Positions 36,229 through 45,188 are shown, counted from the first letter of the stretch. The stretch is DNA of 64,000 bases from Xanthobacter flavus (GCF_017875275.1 NZ_JAGGML010000001.1:868001-932000); one strand, 5' to 3'. The notes: generated by a model not told the origin, from the sequence alone. Numbers and translations are program-made.

Positions 36229-38051
36229 CCGGCGCCGCCTTCCGCTCGTTGTTGCTCCCGCCGGCGCGCGCCCGCGCGTCCATCGCGGTCCTCGCCCTCG
36301 CGCTGTGGGCGACGGCCGCGGGCGCCGCCGGCTTCAAGGCCACGGTGGAGAAGCCGCCGGCCGACCAGGGCGACACCTTCGAGCTGGTGCTCAGCGTCAT
36401 CGGCCGGGACAGCCTCGAACCGCCCAACGTCGCGCCCCTCAACAAGGATTTCGAGATCCTCGACCGCGGCAAGCGCAGCCGCATGGAGCTTATCGGCGGC
36501 CGCATGGCGGAGGTGAACGAGTGGGTGCTGCTGCTGGCGCCCAAGCGCGCCGGCCGGCTCGTCATCCCGCCCCTCACCCTCGGCGCGGAGACGAGCGCGC
36601 CCATCGAGATGAACGTCTCGGCCGCCGCCATCCCCGAGCCGCCGGACGACGGGCCGATCTCCCTCTCCGTCGACGTGCTGGGAACGCCGCCCTTCTTCCT
36701 CCAGAGCGAGATTCCCATCGTCGTGCGCATGTACGACCGGGTCGGGACCCTCGGGGCGACCGGCGATCCGCCCACGGCGGACGGCGCCACCTTCTCGCAG
36801 GAGGGTGAGCCGAAGAGCTACGCGCGCGTATTCGATCGGCGGCGCTTCCGCGTGGTGGAGCTGCGCTACATCATGCGGCCGCAGCGCACCGGCACCATCC
36901 AGATCCCGTCCGTCGCCCTGCGCGCCACCATCCCCACCTCGCCGCCCGGCGCGCAGGAGCAGGCCCGGGCGATGGGGCGGCCTGCCATGCCGTGGCTCGG
37001 CGGCAATTTCGATGCGGGGCGCAAGGTCACGGTGTTCTCCAATCCCGTGGAGGTGACAGTCCAGCCACGGCCGGCGGGCGTCACCGGCTGGTTCCTGCCG
37101 GCCCGCGCGGTGCGCCTCAAGGAGACCTGGAGCAGTCCGCCGGCCAAGGCGAAGGTGGGGGTCGCCCTCACCCGCACGCTGCGGCTGGAGGTTCAGGGCG
37201 CCAGCCCCGCCCAATTGCCGCCGCTGAAGCCGGTGGAGACGGACGGCGTGCGTCAGTATGCCGACGAGGAGCGCCCCGAGGCCGCACCCGTGGGCGGCGC
37301 CCCCGGCGCCGTGGCGGAGGTCCGCGTCAGCGTCGTGCCCACCCGCGCCGGAACGATCACCCTGCCGGCGGTGACCATCCCGTGGTGGAACGTCGTGACC
37401 AACCGCGCCGAGATGGCCCAGTTGCCGGCGGTGACGCTGCAGGTGACCGGAGCGGCCGATCCCGCCGGCCTCGCTCCGCCTCCGGCGACAGCGAAGGACG
37501 CCCCCCGGCCGCAGGCGGACCCGGCCGCCGAGGCCGCGCCGCTGCCCCTGCGCGACATGGCCGCCATCGCGCTCGTGGTGGTGATGATCGCCGGCTTCCT
37601 GCTGTTCTCCGGCCGGCGCGCCGCCCGGAAGGCGCGCATCGCCTCCCCGCCGCCGGAACGGCCCGTCGCCGGCCTTCCCGCGCGCCCCGGCCGCCCCGCG
37701 CCCACGCGCCCCGCCGTGCGCCGGCCGCGTCTATCCCTCCCCGACGAGAAGACCGCTGCCGTCGCGGTGGAGGCCGCCTGCAAGGCCGGCAAGGCCGCCG
37801 CCGCCTATCGCGCCTATCTCGACTGGAACCGCGCGTCAGGGCCGGGCCATGCGGGCACCGCCTCGGCCCGAACACCGGCCATGGCGGCGGCGCTGCACGA
37901 AATCAGCCGTCACCTCTATGCTGGCGAGCGGGATACGTGGGACGGTGCCGGCTTCCGGACCGCCTTCGCCGCGGAGCGCAAGGCCGCGCACACCCCACCC
38001 AAAACCCGCGCCGCCCGCACCCTCGCCCCGCTCTATCCCAAGGCGCGCTGA
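36225..38051 (+). CDS. BatD family protein
   Basis: A 608-residue envelope protein with a signal sequence (ending TAAGAAGF), several immunoglobulin-like beta domains typical of BatD (ELVLSVIGRDSLEPPNVAPL, NEWVLLLAPKRAGRLVIPPL), a membrane helix near 442-460 (MAAIALVVVMIAGFLLFSG), and a cytoplasmic tail with a basic Pro/Arg-rich linker. It closes the MoxR/Bat operon. Its stop is followed by a 72-bp-period tandem repeat and a convergent LysR gene. Confidence 0.88.
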   Translation: MTGAAFRSLLLPPARARASIAVLALALWATAAGAAGFKATVEKPPADQGDTFELVLSVIGRDSLEPPNVAPLNKDFEILDRGKRSRMELIGGRMAEVNEWVLLLAPKRAGRLVIPPLTLGAETSAPIEMNVSAAAIPEPPDDGPISLSVDVLGTPPFFLQSEIPIVVRMYDRVGTLGATGDPPTADGATFSQEGEPKSYARVFDRRRFRVVELRYIMRPQRTGTIQIPSVALRATIPTSPPGAQEQARAMGRPAMPWLGGNFDAGRKVTVFSNPVEVTVQPRPAGVTGWFLPARAVRLKETWSSPPAKAKVGVALTRTLRLEVQGASPAQLPPLKPVETDGVRQYADEERPEAAPVGGAPGAVAEVRVSVVPTRAGTITLPAVTIPWWNVVTNRAEMAQLPAVTLQVTGAADPAGLAPPPATAKDAPRPQADPAAEAAPLPLRDMAAIALVVVMIAGFLLFSGRRAARKARIASPPPERPVAGLPARPGRPAPTRPAVRRPRLSLPDEKTAAVAVEAACKAGKAAAAYRAYLDWNRASGPGHAGTASARTPAMAAALHEISRHLYAGERDTWDGAGFRTAFAAERKAAHTPPKTRAARTLAPLYPKAR

Positions 38052-38081
38052 GGGCGCGGTCTGCGCCCCCCTTAAGCCCGC

Positions 38082-38280
38082 GCGGCGTTTGAGCGAAGGC
38101 AGCGCCAAAGCCACGCGCGGCGTTTGAGCGAAGCACCCACCCATAAAGCCCGCGCGGCGCCTGAGCGAAGGCAACGCCAAAACCACGCGCGGCGTTTGAG
38201 CGAAGCACCCACCCATAAAGCCCGCGCGGCGCCTGAGCGAAGGCAGCGCCAAAACCACTGCGGCGCCCGAGCGAAGCACC
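38082..38280. repeat. 72-bp-period tandem repeat between convergent genes
   Basis: About 2.7 copies of a 72-base unit, each made of two related halves (alternating 35 and 37 bases) centred on GCGGCGTTTGAGCGAAG or GCGGCGCCTGAGCGAAG. The segment CACCCACCCATAAAGCCCGC recurs exactly 72 bases apart (38134, 38206). The last half-unit is degenerate. It lies between the BatD and LysR stops. Because 72 is a multiple of three the minus strand reads as a repetitive frame, but no start or family supports a gene. Confidence 0.9.
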
Positions 38281-38282
38281 GC

Positions 38283-39176
38283 TCAACTTCCACCCCACAC
38301 CCGCCGCATGTAGTCGGTGAAGACGGTCACGGCCGGTGCGCGCACCGGGGTGGCCCAGGCGGCGCAGGTGATGAGCTTGTCGGCCACGTCGTCGAGATCG
38401 CGGATGACGATGCCGCGCCGCTGTACATTCCGCACGCAGCTCGCATAGACCGACACCCCCGCCCCCGCCGCCACCAGCCCGAAGATGCCTTCGGAGGACG
38501 ACGCCTCCTGCACGATGCGGGGGCTGAAGCCGGCGCGGTGACAGACGGCGAAGAAGGCGGTGCGGAAGGCGCCCCAGTTCTCGCCCGACCCGAGCACGAA
38601 TGGCTGGTCGGCAAGGTCGGCGAGGCGCAGCACCCGCACATTGGAGAGTGGATGGGTGATGGGGAGCAGCGCCACATAGCGATGATCGTCGAAGGCGTAG
38701 CTCTCCATGCCCGCCTCCTCGAACGGACCGATCATGAAGCCGATGTCGATGCGGTCGGCATAAAGGGCCTCCTGCTGCTTGAGCGTCGGCGTGAACAACA
38801 GCTCCAGCCGGATTTCCGGCCGGTAGCGACTGAAGGCGTTGAGAAATTCCGGCAGCCGGCCGTTGATGGCGAAATCCATGTAGCCGATGCGCAGCACGCC
38901 GACCTCACCGCCGGCCGTGCGCCGTGCGCTGGTGACAGCGCGCTCCAGACGCGCCAGCGCCTCGCGGCTTTCCGCGAGGAAGGCCTTGCCGGCTTCGGTG
39001 AGCACCACGGTGCGCGTGGTGCGGGCGAACAGGGGCACGCCGACGTCCTGCTCCAGATCTCGGATGAGACGGCTCATGCCCGGCTGGGTCATGTGGGCAC
39101 GCTGAGCGGCACGGCCGAAATGCAGTTCCTCGGCGAGGATGACGAAGCAGCGGATGTGGCGGAGATCGAAGCGCAT
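38283..39176 (-). CDS. LysR family transcriptional regulator
   Basis: A 297-residue activator with an N-terminal winged helix (MRFDLRHIRCFVILAEELHF, HMTQPGMSRLIRDLEQD) and a periplasmic-binding-like effector domain. It is divergent from the amidohydrolase/ABC cluster at 39.3-45.7 kb and is the likely regulator of it. The ATG at 39176 gives the family N-terminus, but a perfect 20-bp-arm palindrome lies one base upstream, leaving no room for a ribosome site; the mRNA may be leaderless, or the TTG at 39203 may be used. The inducer is unknown. Confidence 0.9.
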   Translation of the reverse strand: MRFDLRHIRCFVILAEELHFGRAAQRAHMTQPGMSRLIRDLEQDVGVPLFARTTRTVVLTEAGKAFLAESREALARLERAVTSARRTAGGEVGVLRIGYMDFAINGRLPEFLNAFSRYRPEIRLELLFTPTLKQQEALYADRIDIGFMIGPFEEAGMESYAFDDHRYVALLPITHPLSNVRVLRLADLADQPFVLGSGENWGAFRTAFFAVCHRAGFSPRIVQEASSSEGIFGLVAAGAGVSVYASCVRNVQRRGIVIRDLDDVADKLITCAAWATPVRAPAVTVFTDYMRRVWGGS

Positions 39177-39177
39177 C

Positions 39178-39207
39178 GCTATTGATACCACACAGGATAT
39201 CAATAGC
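39178..39207. promoter_or_regulatory. LysR operator between the regulator and the amidohydrolase operon
   Basis: Arms GCTATTGATA (39178-39187) and TATCAATAGC (39198-39207) pair perfectly around ten bases, with the T-N11-A style expected of LysR binding sites. It abuts the regulator's start codon and is about 96 bases upstream of the amidohydrolase ATG, the usual place for autoregulation and divergent activation. Confidence 0.85.
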
Positions 39208-39302
39208 GACGAAATTAGAATTTCCCAAGCCGGCTGACCTCCCCCAATCTTGTCCCTGCGAGCTCGGTGGCAACGGGCACAAAACCATCAGGGATCAAGG
39301 AC

Positions 39303-40013
39303 ATGGCCTTCGAGGAAGACCTCGACGCAGCGCTGACGCGCGCCTTCGAGCAGGCAACCGAGCTTTACAAGCGCAACGGCTTCCAGCGGCGGGTCGGCTT
39401 CGGCCGGCGGCCGGCGCTTATCAATGTGGACCTCGCCAATGCGTGGACCCGCCCGGGCAATCCCTTCACCTGCGAGAAGATCGACGACCAGATCATCCCC
39501 GGCGTGCAGGCGCTGCTCGCCGCCTGCCGGCGCAACGGCCATCCAGTCGTCCATGTCACCACCTGCTATCAGGTGACGGACGAGACCAAGGCCGCCACCG
39601 ACATGGGCCTGTGGCACCACAAGATCCCGATCGAGGTGGTGGACCAGGCCAAGCCCGAGCTGTGGGCCATCGACAGCCGTATCGAGCCGGTGACGGGCGA
39701 GCAGGTGCTCGTCAAGAAGCGGGCCTCCGCCTTCCATGGCACCTATCTCGCCGGCTTCCTGCGCGCCAACAATGTGGACACCATCCTCGTCACGGGCGTC
39801 ACCGCCTCGGCCTGCGTGCGCACCACGCTGTGCGATGGCCTCGCCGAGGGCTTCCGCACCATCGCGGTGAAGGAATGCATCGGTGATCGCGTGCCCGGCG
39901 CGGTGGCGTGGAACCTGTTCGACATCGACGCCAAGTTCGCCGACGTGGAGCCGCTGGAGCGCTGCATCGCCTATCTCGACGAGGTGGGCGGCAAGTCCAA
40001 GGCGGCGGCGTGA
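39303..40013 (+). CDS. Isochorismatase-fold cysteine amidohydrolase (N-carbamoylsarcosine amidase-like)
   Basis: A 236-residue cytoplasmic hydrolase of the cysteine-hydrolase family. The catalytic triad is visible: Asp43 in ALINVDLANAW, Lys138 in VLVKKRASAFHGTY, and Cys171 in VTGVTASACVRTT, with the family's cis-peptide motif just ahead of the Cys. Closest by pattern to N-carbamoylsarcosine amidase, which gives sarcosine, CO2 and NH3, but ureidoacrylate or other amide hydrolysis is possible. The ATG at 39303 is used; an in-frame GTG at 39267 is an alternative. First gene downstream of the LysR operator. Confidence 0.85.
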   Translation: MAFEEDLDAALTRAFEQATELYKRNGFQRRVGFGRRPALINVDLANAWTRPGNPFTCEKIDDQIIPGVQALLAACRRNGHPVVHVTTCYQVTDETKAATDMGLWHHKIPIEVVDQAKPELWAIDSRIEPVTGEQVLVKKRASAFHGTYLAGFLRANNVDTILVTGVTASACVRTTLCDGLAEGFRTIAVKECIGDRVPGAVAWNLFDIDAKFADVEPLERCIAYLDEVGGKSKAAA

Positions 40014-40039
40014 GGCCGGAACACATCTGAAGACACCTG

Positions 40040-40068
40040 CCGGTGGCGCCCCCAGCGCCGCCGGTTTT
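40040..40068 (+). terminator. Intercistronic hairpin with short T run
   Basis: CCGGTGGCGC (40040-40049) pairs with GCGCCGCCGG (40055-40064), one G-T pair, loop CCCCA, and TTTT follows. It lies in the 91-base gap between the amidohydrolase and the binding-protein gene and may attenuate readthrough or stabilise the downstream mRNA. A weak -10-like CATAAT is at 40087-40092. Confidence 0.6.
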
Positions 40069-40104
40069 ACGCGTTCGACTTCAAATCATAATCCAGAGGC
40101 GAAC

Positions 40105-41172
40105 ATGACCAAGCTCATCGACCAGCTCACCGGCGCGCCCTCCCGCCGTGCGATCCTCGCCGGCCTCGGCGCGGGCGCCGCCGCTCTCTCTTTGCCCGGC
40201 CTTGCCCGCGCGCAGGACAAGACCCTCGTCGTCTCCAACTGGGGCGGCGACTGGAACGAACGCACCATCAAGTTCGTGGAAGCCCCGCTCGTGGAGAGCC
40301 AGGGCATCAAGATCGTCCGCGACCTCGGCATGGAGCCCGAGCGCAAGGCGAAGCTGATCGCCGAGAAGCGCCTGCGTCGCGGCACCATCGACGTCATCCA
40401 CATCAACGAGGGCGACAGCGTCGAGCTTTACGGGCAGGAGGTGATCGAGAACATCGACTTCTCCAAGGTCCCCAATTACGCGAACGTGGTGCCGGCGCTG
40501 AAGTCCAAGCCCTTCTTCGTGCCGTGGCTCTACAGCGGCGTGACCATCATCTACAACAAGGACAAGGTGCCGAACCCGCCCAAGTCCTATGCCGAGCTGT
40601 GGGACAAGAAATGGGCCGGGAAGATCGGCCTCACCAACCAGCTTTATTTCAACTACATCATGATGGCCGGCCTGATTAAGGGCGGCAGCGTCACCAATAC
40701 CGAGGAGGGCAAGGCGCGCCTCATCGAGTTGAAGGAACTGACCCAGCCGCGCATCTACGCCGCCCACCAGCAGCTCGGCGCGGGCCTCGTCAATGGCGAA
40801 GTGGACATTGCGGTGAACTACAAGGCGCGCGGCCTGCAATGGGCCAATGACGGCGCGCCCCTCGCCATCGGCTACCCGTCCGAAGGCGCCATCGCGGTGA
40901 TGTTCGGCGCGGCGCTGCCGAAGAAGGCGCCGAGCCCCGAGTTGTCCTTGATCTATTTCAACGCCATGCTGGACCCGAAGGCCATGGCCGGCCTTGCCGG
41001 CGCGAGCTTCTACGCACCGGCCAACGGCAAGGCGGAGCTGTCCCCCGAACTCAAGGCGAAGGTGGACTTCACCGCCGCCGAGGCCGCCGCGCTGAAGTTC
41101 CCCGATTACGCGCACGTGGCCAAGAATACGGCGGAATGGCTGGAGTGGTGGAACAAGAACATCGCCCGCTGA
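40105..41172 (+). CDS. ABC importer substrate-binding protein (spermidine/putrescine-type)
   Basis: A 355-residue periplasmic binding protein of the PotD/PotF-like family. The N-terminus SRRAILAGLGAGAAALS followed by PGLARAQ is a probable Tat signal peptide. Family segments include LVVSNWGGDWNER, YNKDKVPNPPKSYAELWDKK and KFPDYAHVAKNTAEWLEWW. The genuine ligand may be a methylated amine, carbamoyl-amino acid or amide rather than a polyamine, given the amidohydrolase before it and the dipeptidase-like/DUF5943 genes after it. Followed by two permeases and an ATPase. Confidence 0.92.
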   Translation: MTKLIDQLTGAPSRRAILAGLGAGAAALSLPGLARAQDKTLVVSNWGGDWNERTIKFVEAPLVESQGIKIVRDLGMEPERKAKLIAEKRLRRGTIDVIHINEGDSVELYGQEVIENIDFSKVPNYANVVPALKSKPFFVPWLYSGVTIIYNKDKVPNPPKSYAELWDKKWAGKIGLTNQLYFNYIMMAGLIKGGSVTNTEEGKARLIELKELTQPRIYAAHQQLGAGLVNGEVDIAVNYKARGLQWANDGAPLAIGYPSEGAIAVMFGAALPKKAPSPELSLIYFNAMLDPKAMAGLAGASFYAPANGKAELSPELKAKVDFTAAEAAALKFPDYAHVAKNTAEWLEWWNKNIAR

Positions 41173-41183
41173 GCGAGGCTCCC

Positions 41184-42110
41184 ATGACCTCCTCCGCAAG
41201 CTCCGGCGCCACCGCGCCGGCGGCGACGGCATCCCCGCCCGCCCCACGCGGGCGGGAGGGGCGGCGCCTCGCCCCCGCCTATGGCCTCACGGCACCAGCC
41301 ACGATCTTCGTGCTGCTGGCGCTGATGGGGCCTTTGGCGCTGATGTTCCGCTATTCACTGAACCGGTTCGTGCCGGGTCAGATGATGGTGGAGGCGCTGA
41401 CGCTGGACAATTACGCCCGCTTCTTCGCCGACAGCTTCTATCAGGAGGTGCTCGGCACCACCCTGTGGATCTCCGCCCTCTCCACCCTCCTCTGCCTGGT
41501 GGCGGGCTTCCCGGTCGCCTACTTTCTCGTGCGGCAGGCGAGCGACAAGTGGAAGGGCCGGCTCCTCCTGCTCATCGTGCTGCCGCTGCTCATGGGCAAT
41601 GCGGTGCGCACGGCGGCGTGGATGGTCATCCTCGGCGACAAGGGGCTGTTCAACGCGGTGATCGAGACCGTCGGCCTGTCGCCGGTGAAGCTGATGTACA
41701 CGCCAACCGCCGTCGTCATCGGCCTCGTCTCGGTGCTGCTGCCCTTCATGATCGTGACGCTCCAGAGCGTCATCGAGGGCATCGACGCCAATCTTGAATC
41801 CGCCGCCCAGTCGCTCGGCGCCTCGCATCTCACCGTACTGTGGCGCGTGGTCCTGCCGCTCGCTCTGCCCGGCATCCTGGCGGGGACGATGCTCTGCTTC
41901 ATCCTCTCCATGAATGCCTATGCGACGCCGGTGCTCATCGGCGGCCCGACGTTTCACATGATGGCGCCCACCGTCTACCAGCAGGTGGCCAAGGCCATGA
42001 ACTGGCCGTTCGGCGCGGCGCTCGCCTTCGTGCTGATGGCGGTGACGCTCGTGCTCACCACCACCGCCAACGTCCTGGTGCAGCGCCGCTACCGGCGCTG
42101 GAGCGAGTGA
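41184..42110 (+). CDS. ABC importer permease 1 (PotB-like)
   Basis: A 308-residue membrane protein with six hydrophobic segments and the EAA-type loop SAAQSLGASHLTVLWRVVLPLALPGILAG (in segments) that contacts the ATPase. The first 35 residues are Ala/Pro-rich. The ATG at 41184 follows the binding-protein stop by 11 bases. It pairs with the second permease to form a heterodimeric channel. Confidence 0.93.
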   Translation: MTSSASSGATAPAATASPPAPRGREGRRLAPAYGLTAPATIFVLLALMGPLALMFRYSLNRFVPGQMMVEALTLDNYARFFADSFYQEVLGTTLWISALSTLLCLVAGFPVAYFLVRQASDKWKGRLLLLIVLPLLMGNAVRTAAWMVILGDKGLFNAVIETVGLSPVKLMYTPTAVVIGLVSVLLPFMIVTLQSVIEGIDANLESAAQSLGASHLTVLWRVVLPLALPGILAGTMLCFILSMNAYATPVLIGGPTFHMMAPTVYQQVAKAMNWPFGAALAFVLMAVTLVLTTTANVLVQRRYRRWSE

Positions 42111-42117
42111 GGCACCG

Positions 42118-42924
42118 ATGGGACTTCTCGCCGTCAACCGCATCTATGCCGCCATCACCGCCCTCGTGCTCGCCTTCGTGGTGCTGCCGCTGGGCGCGGT
42201 GATCTGGGTCAGCTTCTTCGCCAACCGCATCCTCTCCTTCCCGGCCACCGGCTACACGCTCGACTGGTACGCCCGGGCGTGGGAGCTCGACGCCTTCCGC
42301 AACGGCTTCATCACCAGCGTGGAGACGGCACTGGTGGCGGTCGCCCTCTCGCTGGTGCTCGGCGTGCCGGCCAGCCTCGCGCTGGTGCGCTACCGCTTCC
42401 CCGGCCGCGACGCCATCCAGACCCTGCTCCTCTCGCCCATGGTGGTGCCGGGCATCGTCGGCGGTGCCGCGCTGTTCATGGCCTTCATCGAGCTGGAAAT
42501 CCTGCTGGACGTGGACATCTCCGGTACCCTGCCGGGCCTGTTCGTCGCCCACGGCCTCATCGCGCTGCCGTGGACGGTGCGCCTCGTCACCGCCTCGCTG
42601 GTGGGGATGAGCCCGTCCTACGAAGAAGCGGCGCAGTCTTTGGGGGCGGGGCGCCTCACCACCTTCTTCCGCGTGACGCTGCCCATCATCAAGCCGGGCA
42701 TCGTGGCGGCGGCATTGTTCTCCTTCGTCATCTCCTTCATCGATCTGGAGAAGTCGATCTTCCTCGTGGGGCCGGGGCGCTCCACGCTGCAGATCGCGCT
42801 CGTTTCCTATCTCGAATGGAATCTGGATTCGACGGTGGCGGCGGTGGCCACCGTGCAGATCCTCATCATCGGCGTGCTGCTCCTCGTATCGGACCGCTAC
42901 GCCCGCCTCTCCCGCGCCTTCTGA
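42118..42924 (+). CDS. ABC importer permease 2 (PotC-like)
   Basis: A 268-residue membrane protein with six hydrophobic segments and the loop EEAAQSLGAGRLTTFFRVTLP. It begins seven bases after permease 1 and ends 12 bases before the ATPase gene, so is in the same operon. Segment SPMVVPGIVGGAALFMAFI is typical of PotC-type permeases. Confidence 0.94.
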   Translation: MGLLAVNRIYAAITALVLAFVVLPLGAVIWVSFFANRILSFPATGYTLDWYARAWELDAFRNGFITSVETALVAVALSLVLGVPASLALVRYRFPGRDAIQTLLLSPMVVPGIVGGAALFMAFIELEILLDVDISGTLPGLFVAHGLIALPWTVRLVTASLVGMSPSYEEAAQSLGAGRLTTFFRVTLPIIKPGIVAAALFSFVISFIDLEKSIFLVGPGRSTLQIALVSYLEWNLDSTVAAVATVQILIIGVLLLVSDRYARLSRAF

Positions 42925-42936
42925 GGAGCGAGCCAC

Positions 42937-43992
42937 ATGTCCGATGTCGTGCTGCAATCCATCGTCAAGCGCTACGACGCCATGACCGCCGTGGACCACG
43001 TATCCCTCACCATCGGCGAGGGCGAGCTGGTGGCGCTGCTCGGCCCCTCGGGCTGCGGCAAGACCACGACGCTGCGCATGGTGGGCGGCTTCATCCCCGT
43101 CACCGAGGGGCGAATTCTCGTGGGGGGCCGCGACCTCACCCACCTGCCGCCGAACAAGCGCAACATGGGCTTCGGCTTCCAGAACTATGCGCTGTTCCCG
43201 CACATGAGCGTCGCCGAGAACGTCGCCTTCGGTCTGGAGATGCGCAAGCTTCCCAAGGCCGAAATCGCGGCGAAGGTGAAGACGGCGCTGGACCGGGTGA
43301 AGCTCTCCCACCTCGCCGAGCGCCTGCCCAAGCAGCTCTCCGGCGGCCAGCAGCAGCGCGTGGCGTTGGCCCGCGCGCTCGTCATCGAGCCGGACGTGCT
43401 GCTGCTGGACGAGCCGCTCTCCAACCTCGACGCCCAGTTGCGCCACGAGATGAAGACCGAGATCCGCACCCTGCAGCAGCAGCTCGGCATCACCACCATC
43501 TTCGTCACCCACGACCAGGACGAGGCGCTGTCGGTGGCCGACCGCGTGGTGCTCATGCGCAACGGCAGGATCGAGCAGCAGGGCGCGCCGGACGATCTCT
43601 TCGGCCGCCCCGCCTCACGCTTCGCCGCCGAGTTCATGGGCGTGACGAACCTTCTGCCCGGCGAGCTTGTCGGCGTCGGCCGCTTCCGGCTGGCGAGCGG
43701 GGAGGAGGTACGCGTCGATCCGGTGGGCGTCTCCGGCGATCTTTCCCTCGCGGTGCGGCCGGAGCGGCTGATTCTCGACGGCACGGAGGACAACCATAAC
43801 GCCCTTCCAGCCGTGGTGGAGCTTGCCACCTATCGCGGCCTCGTCATCGACTATCGCGTCGCCACCGCCTCCGGCATCGTCCTCATCGCCCGCCGCCCCT
43901 CGCCCGCCGTGGGCGGCCCCGCCCCGCTCCAGCCCGGCCAGCCAGTCCGCGTCTCCTGGCATCCCGACGCCGGCACGCTCGTGGCAGCCTGA
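42937..43992 (+). CDS. ABC importer ATP-binding protein (PotA-like)
   Basis: A 351-residue ATPase with Walker A GPSGCGKTT, signature LSGGQQQR, Walker B VLLLDEPLSNLDA and switch His FVTHDQDEAL, followed by a C-terminal TOBE region (about 270-345) typical of polyamine/sugar-type importers. It energises the permease pair. The dipeptidase-like gene follows 39 bases later on the same strand. Confidence 0.95.
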   Translation: MSDVVLQSIVKRYDAMTAVDHVSLTIGEGELVALLGPSGCGKTTTLRMVGGFIPVTEGRILVGGRDLTHLPPNKRNMGFGFQNYALFPHMSVAENVAFGLEMRKLPKAEIAAKVKTALDRVKLSHLAERLPKQLSGGQQQRVALARALVIEPDVLLLDEPLSNLDAQLRHEMKTEIRTLQQQLGITTIFVTHDQDEALSVADRVVLMRNGRIEQQGAPDDLFGRPASRFAAEFMGVTNLLPGELVGVGRFRLASGEEVRVDPVGVSGDLSLAVRPERLILDGTEDNHNALPAVVELATYRGLVIDYRVATASGIVLIARRPSPAVGGPAPLQPGQPVRVSWHPDAGTLVAA

Positions 43993-44031
43993 GCCTTCCC
44001 GAAATCCGTTTCCAATAAAGGGGTAAACCCG

Positions 44032-45006
44032 GTGTCCGACCTTCACGACAAGCTCATCGTCATCGACGGGCTCATCATCTCCGACTTCTCCCGCCCGGTG
44101 TTCGAGGACATGCGCAAGGGCGGCCTCACCGCCGCCAACTGCACCTGCTCCATCTGGGACAACTTCACCGAGACGATGCGCAACATCGCCAAGTGGAAGA
44201 AGGATTTCGCGGCCAATGCGGACCTGATCTCTCAGGTCTACACCACCCAAGACATCCTGAAGGCGAAGGAAGAGGGCAAGACCGGTATCATCCTCGGCTG
44301 GCAGAACACCACCGCCATCGAAGATCACCTCGAATATCTCGAGCTGTTTCACGAGCTCGGCGTGCGCATCATCCAGATGACCTACAATACCCAGAACTGG
44401 GTGGGCTCCGGCTGCTACGAGAGCCGCGACAGCGGCCTCTCCGATTTCGGCCGCGACGTGGTGGCGGAGATGAACCGCCTCGGCATCCTGTGCGATCTCT
44501 CCCACGTTGGCCCGAAGACGTCGGAAGACACCATCCTCGCCTCGAAGCAGCGCGTCGCCTATTCCCACTGCCTGCCGGCCGGCCTCAAGGCCCATCCGCG
44601 CAACAAGACCGACGAGCAGCTGCGCTTCATCGCCGACAAGGGCGGCTTCATCGGCGTGACCATGTTCCCGCCCTTCCTGAAGAAGGGGCCGGCCTCCACC
44701 GTCGCCGATTATGTGGAGGCGATGGAATACGTGATCGACATTGCCGGCGAGGACATGGTGGGCGTCGGCACCGACTTCACCCAGGGCTACGGCAAGCCCT
44801 TCTTCGACTGGATCACTCACGACAAGGGCACCGGCCGCAAGCTCACCGACTTCGGGGAGGTCATCAATCCGGAAGGCTTCCGTGTGATCGGCGACTTCCC
44901 CAACCTCACCGCGGCGATGGAAAAGCGCGGCTGGTCCACCGCGCGCATCGAGAAGGTGATGGGTGGAAACTGGCTGCAGTTGCTCAAGGATGTGTGGGGG
45001 AAGTGA
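44032..45006 (+). CDS. Peptidase M19 (renal dipeptidase-like) protein of the dimethylglycine-linked subgroup
   Basis: A 324-residue protein of the M19/membrane dipeptidase fold. Later metal-site motifs persist (DLSHVGPKTS, YSHCLPAGLKAHPRNKTD, GVGTDFTQGYG), but the first HxD motif, usually DGHND, reads DGLIISD. This matches the subgroup found next to dgcA/dgcB in pseudomonads (PA5396-like, from memory), and the GbdR regulon links it to dimethylglycine/betaine breakdown. Its substrate is unknown. Start is GTG at 44032 with a GGGG site. The PA5397-like partner (DUF5943) follows after a dispersed repeat. Confidence 0.85.
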   Translation: MSDLHDKLIVIDGLIISDFSRPVFEDMRKGGLTAANCTCSIWDNFTETMRNIAKWKKDFAANADLISQVYTTQDILKAKEEGKTGIILGWQNTTAIEDHLEYLELFHELGVRIIQMTYNTQNWVGSGCYESRDSGLSDFGRDVVAEMNRLGILCDLSHVGPKTSEDTILASKQRVAYSHCLPAGLKAHPRNKTDEQLRFIADKGGFIGVTMFPPFLKKGPASTVADYVEAMEYVIDIAGEDMVGVGTDFTQGYGKPFFDWITHDKGTGRKLTDFGEVINPEGFRVIGDFPNLTAAMEKRGWSTARIEKVMGGNWLQLLKDVWGK

Positions 45007-45052
45007 GAGGAAGTCGCCCTTTGACTTTGCTCGCAGCAATGCCTTGAAAGGC

Positions 45053-45162
45053 TGTCATCCCCCGACTCGTCCGGGGGATCCACTTCGCCGCCGCCTGATG
45101 CAGGCAACGAAGCGCCGCCCTCTCGGCACGGTGGATGCCCCGGACAAGCCGGGGCATGACGG
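45053..45162. repeat. Dispersed composite palindromic repeat, copy 2
   Basis: Same plan as 18820-18928: TCATCCCCCG at the left with its hairpin partner CGGGGGATCCAC, and GTGGATGCCCCGG with GCCGGGGCATGA at the right. Copy 2 sits in the gap between the dipeptidase-like gene and DUF5943. It splits a gene pair that is adjacent elsewhere, but does not interrupt a coding sequence. Confidence 0.82.
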
Positions 45163-45188
45163 CTCATACTTCACCGGGAAGGCCCCAG

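Noticed and set aside
38082-38280. CRISPR array
   Set aside because: The units are contiguous and repeat in full with a 72-base period; there are no unique spacers and no cas genes.
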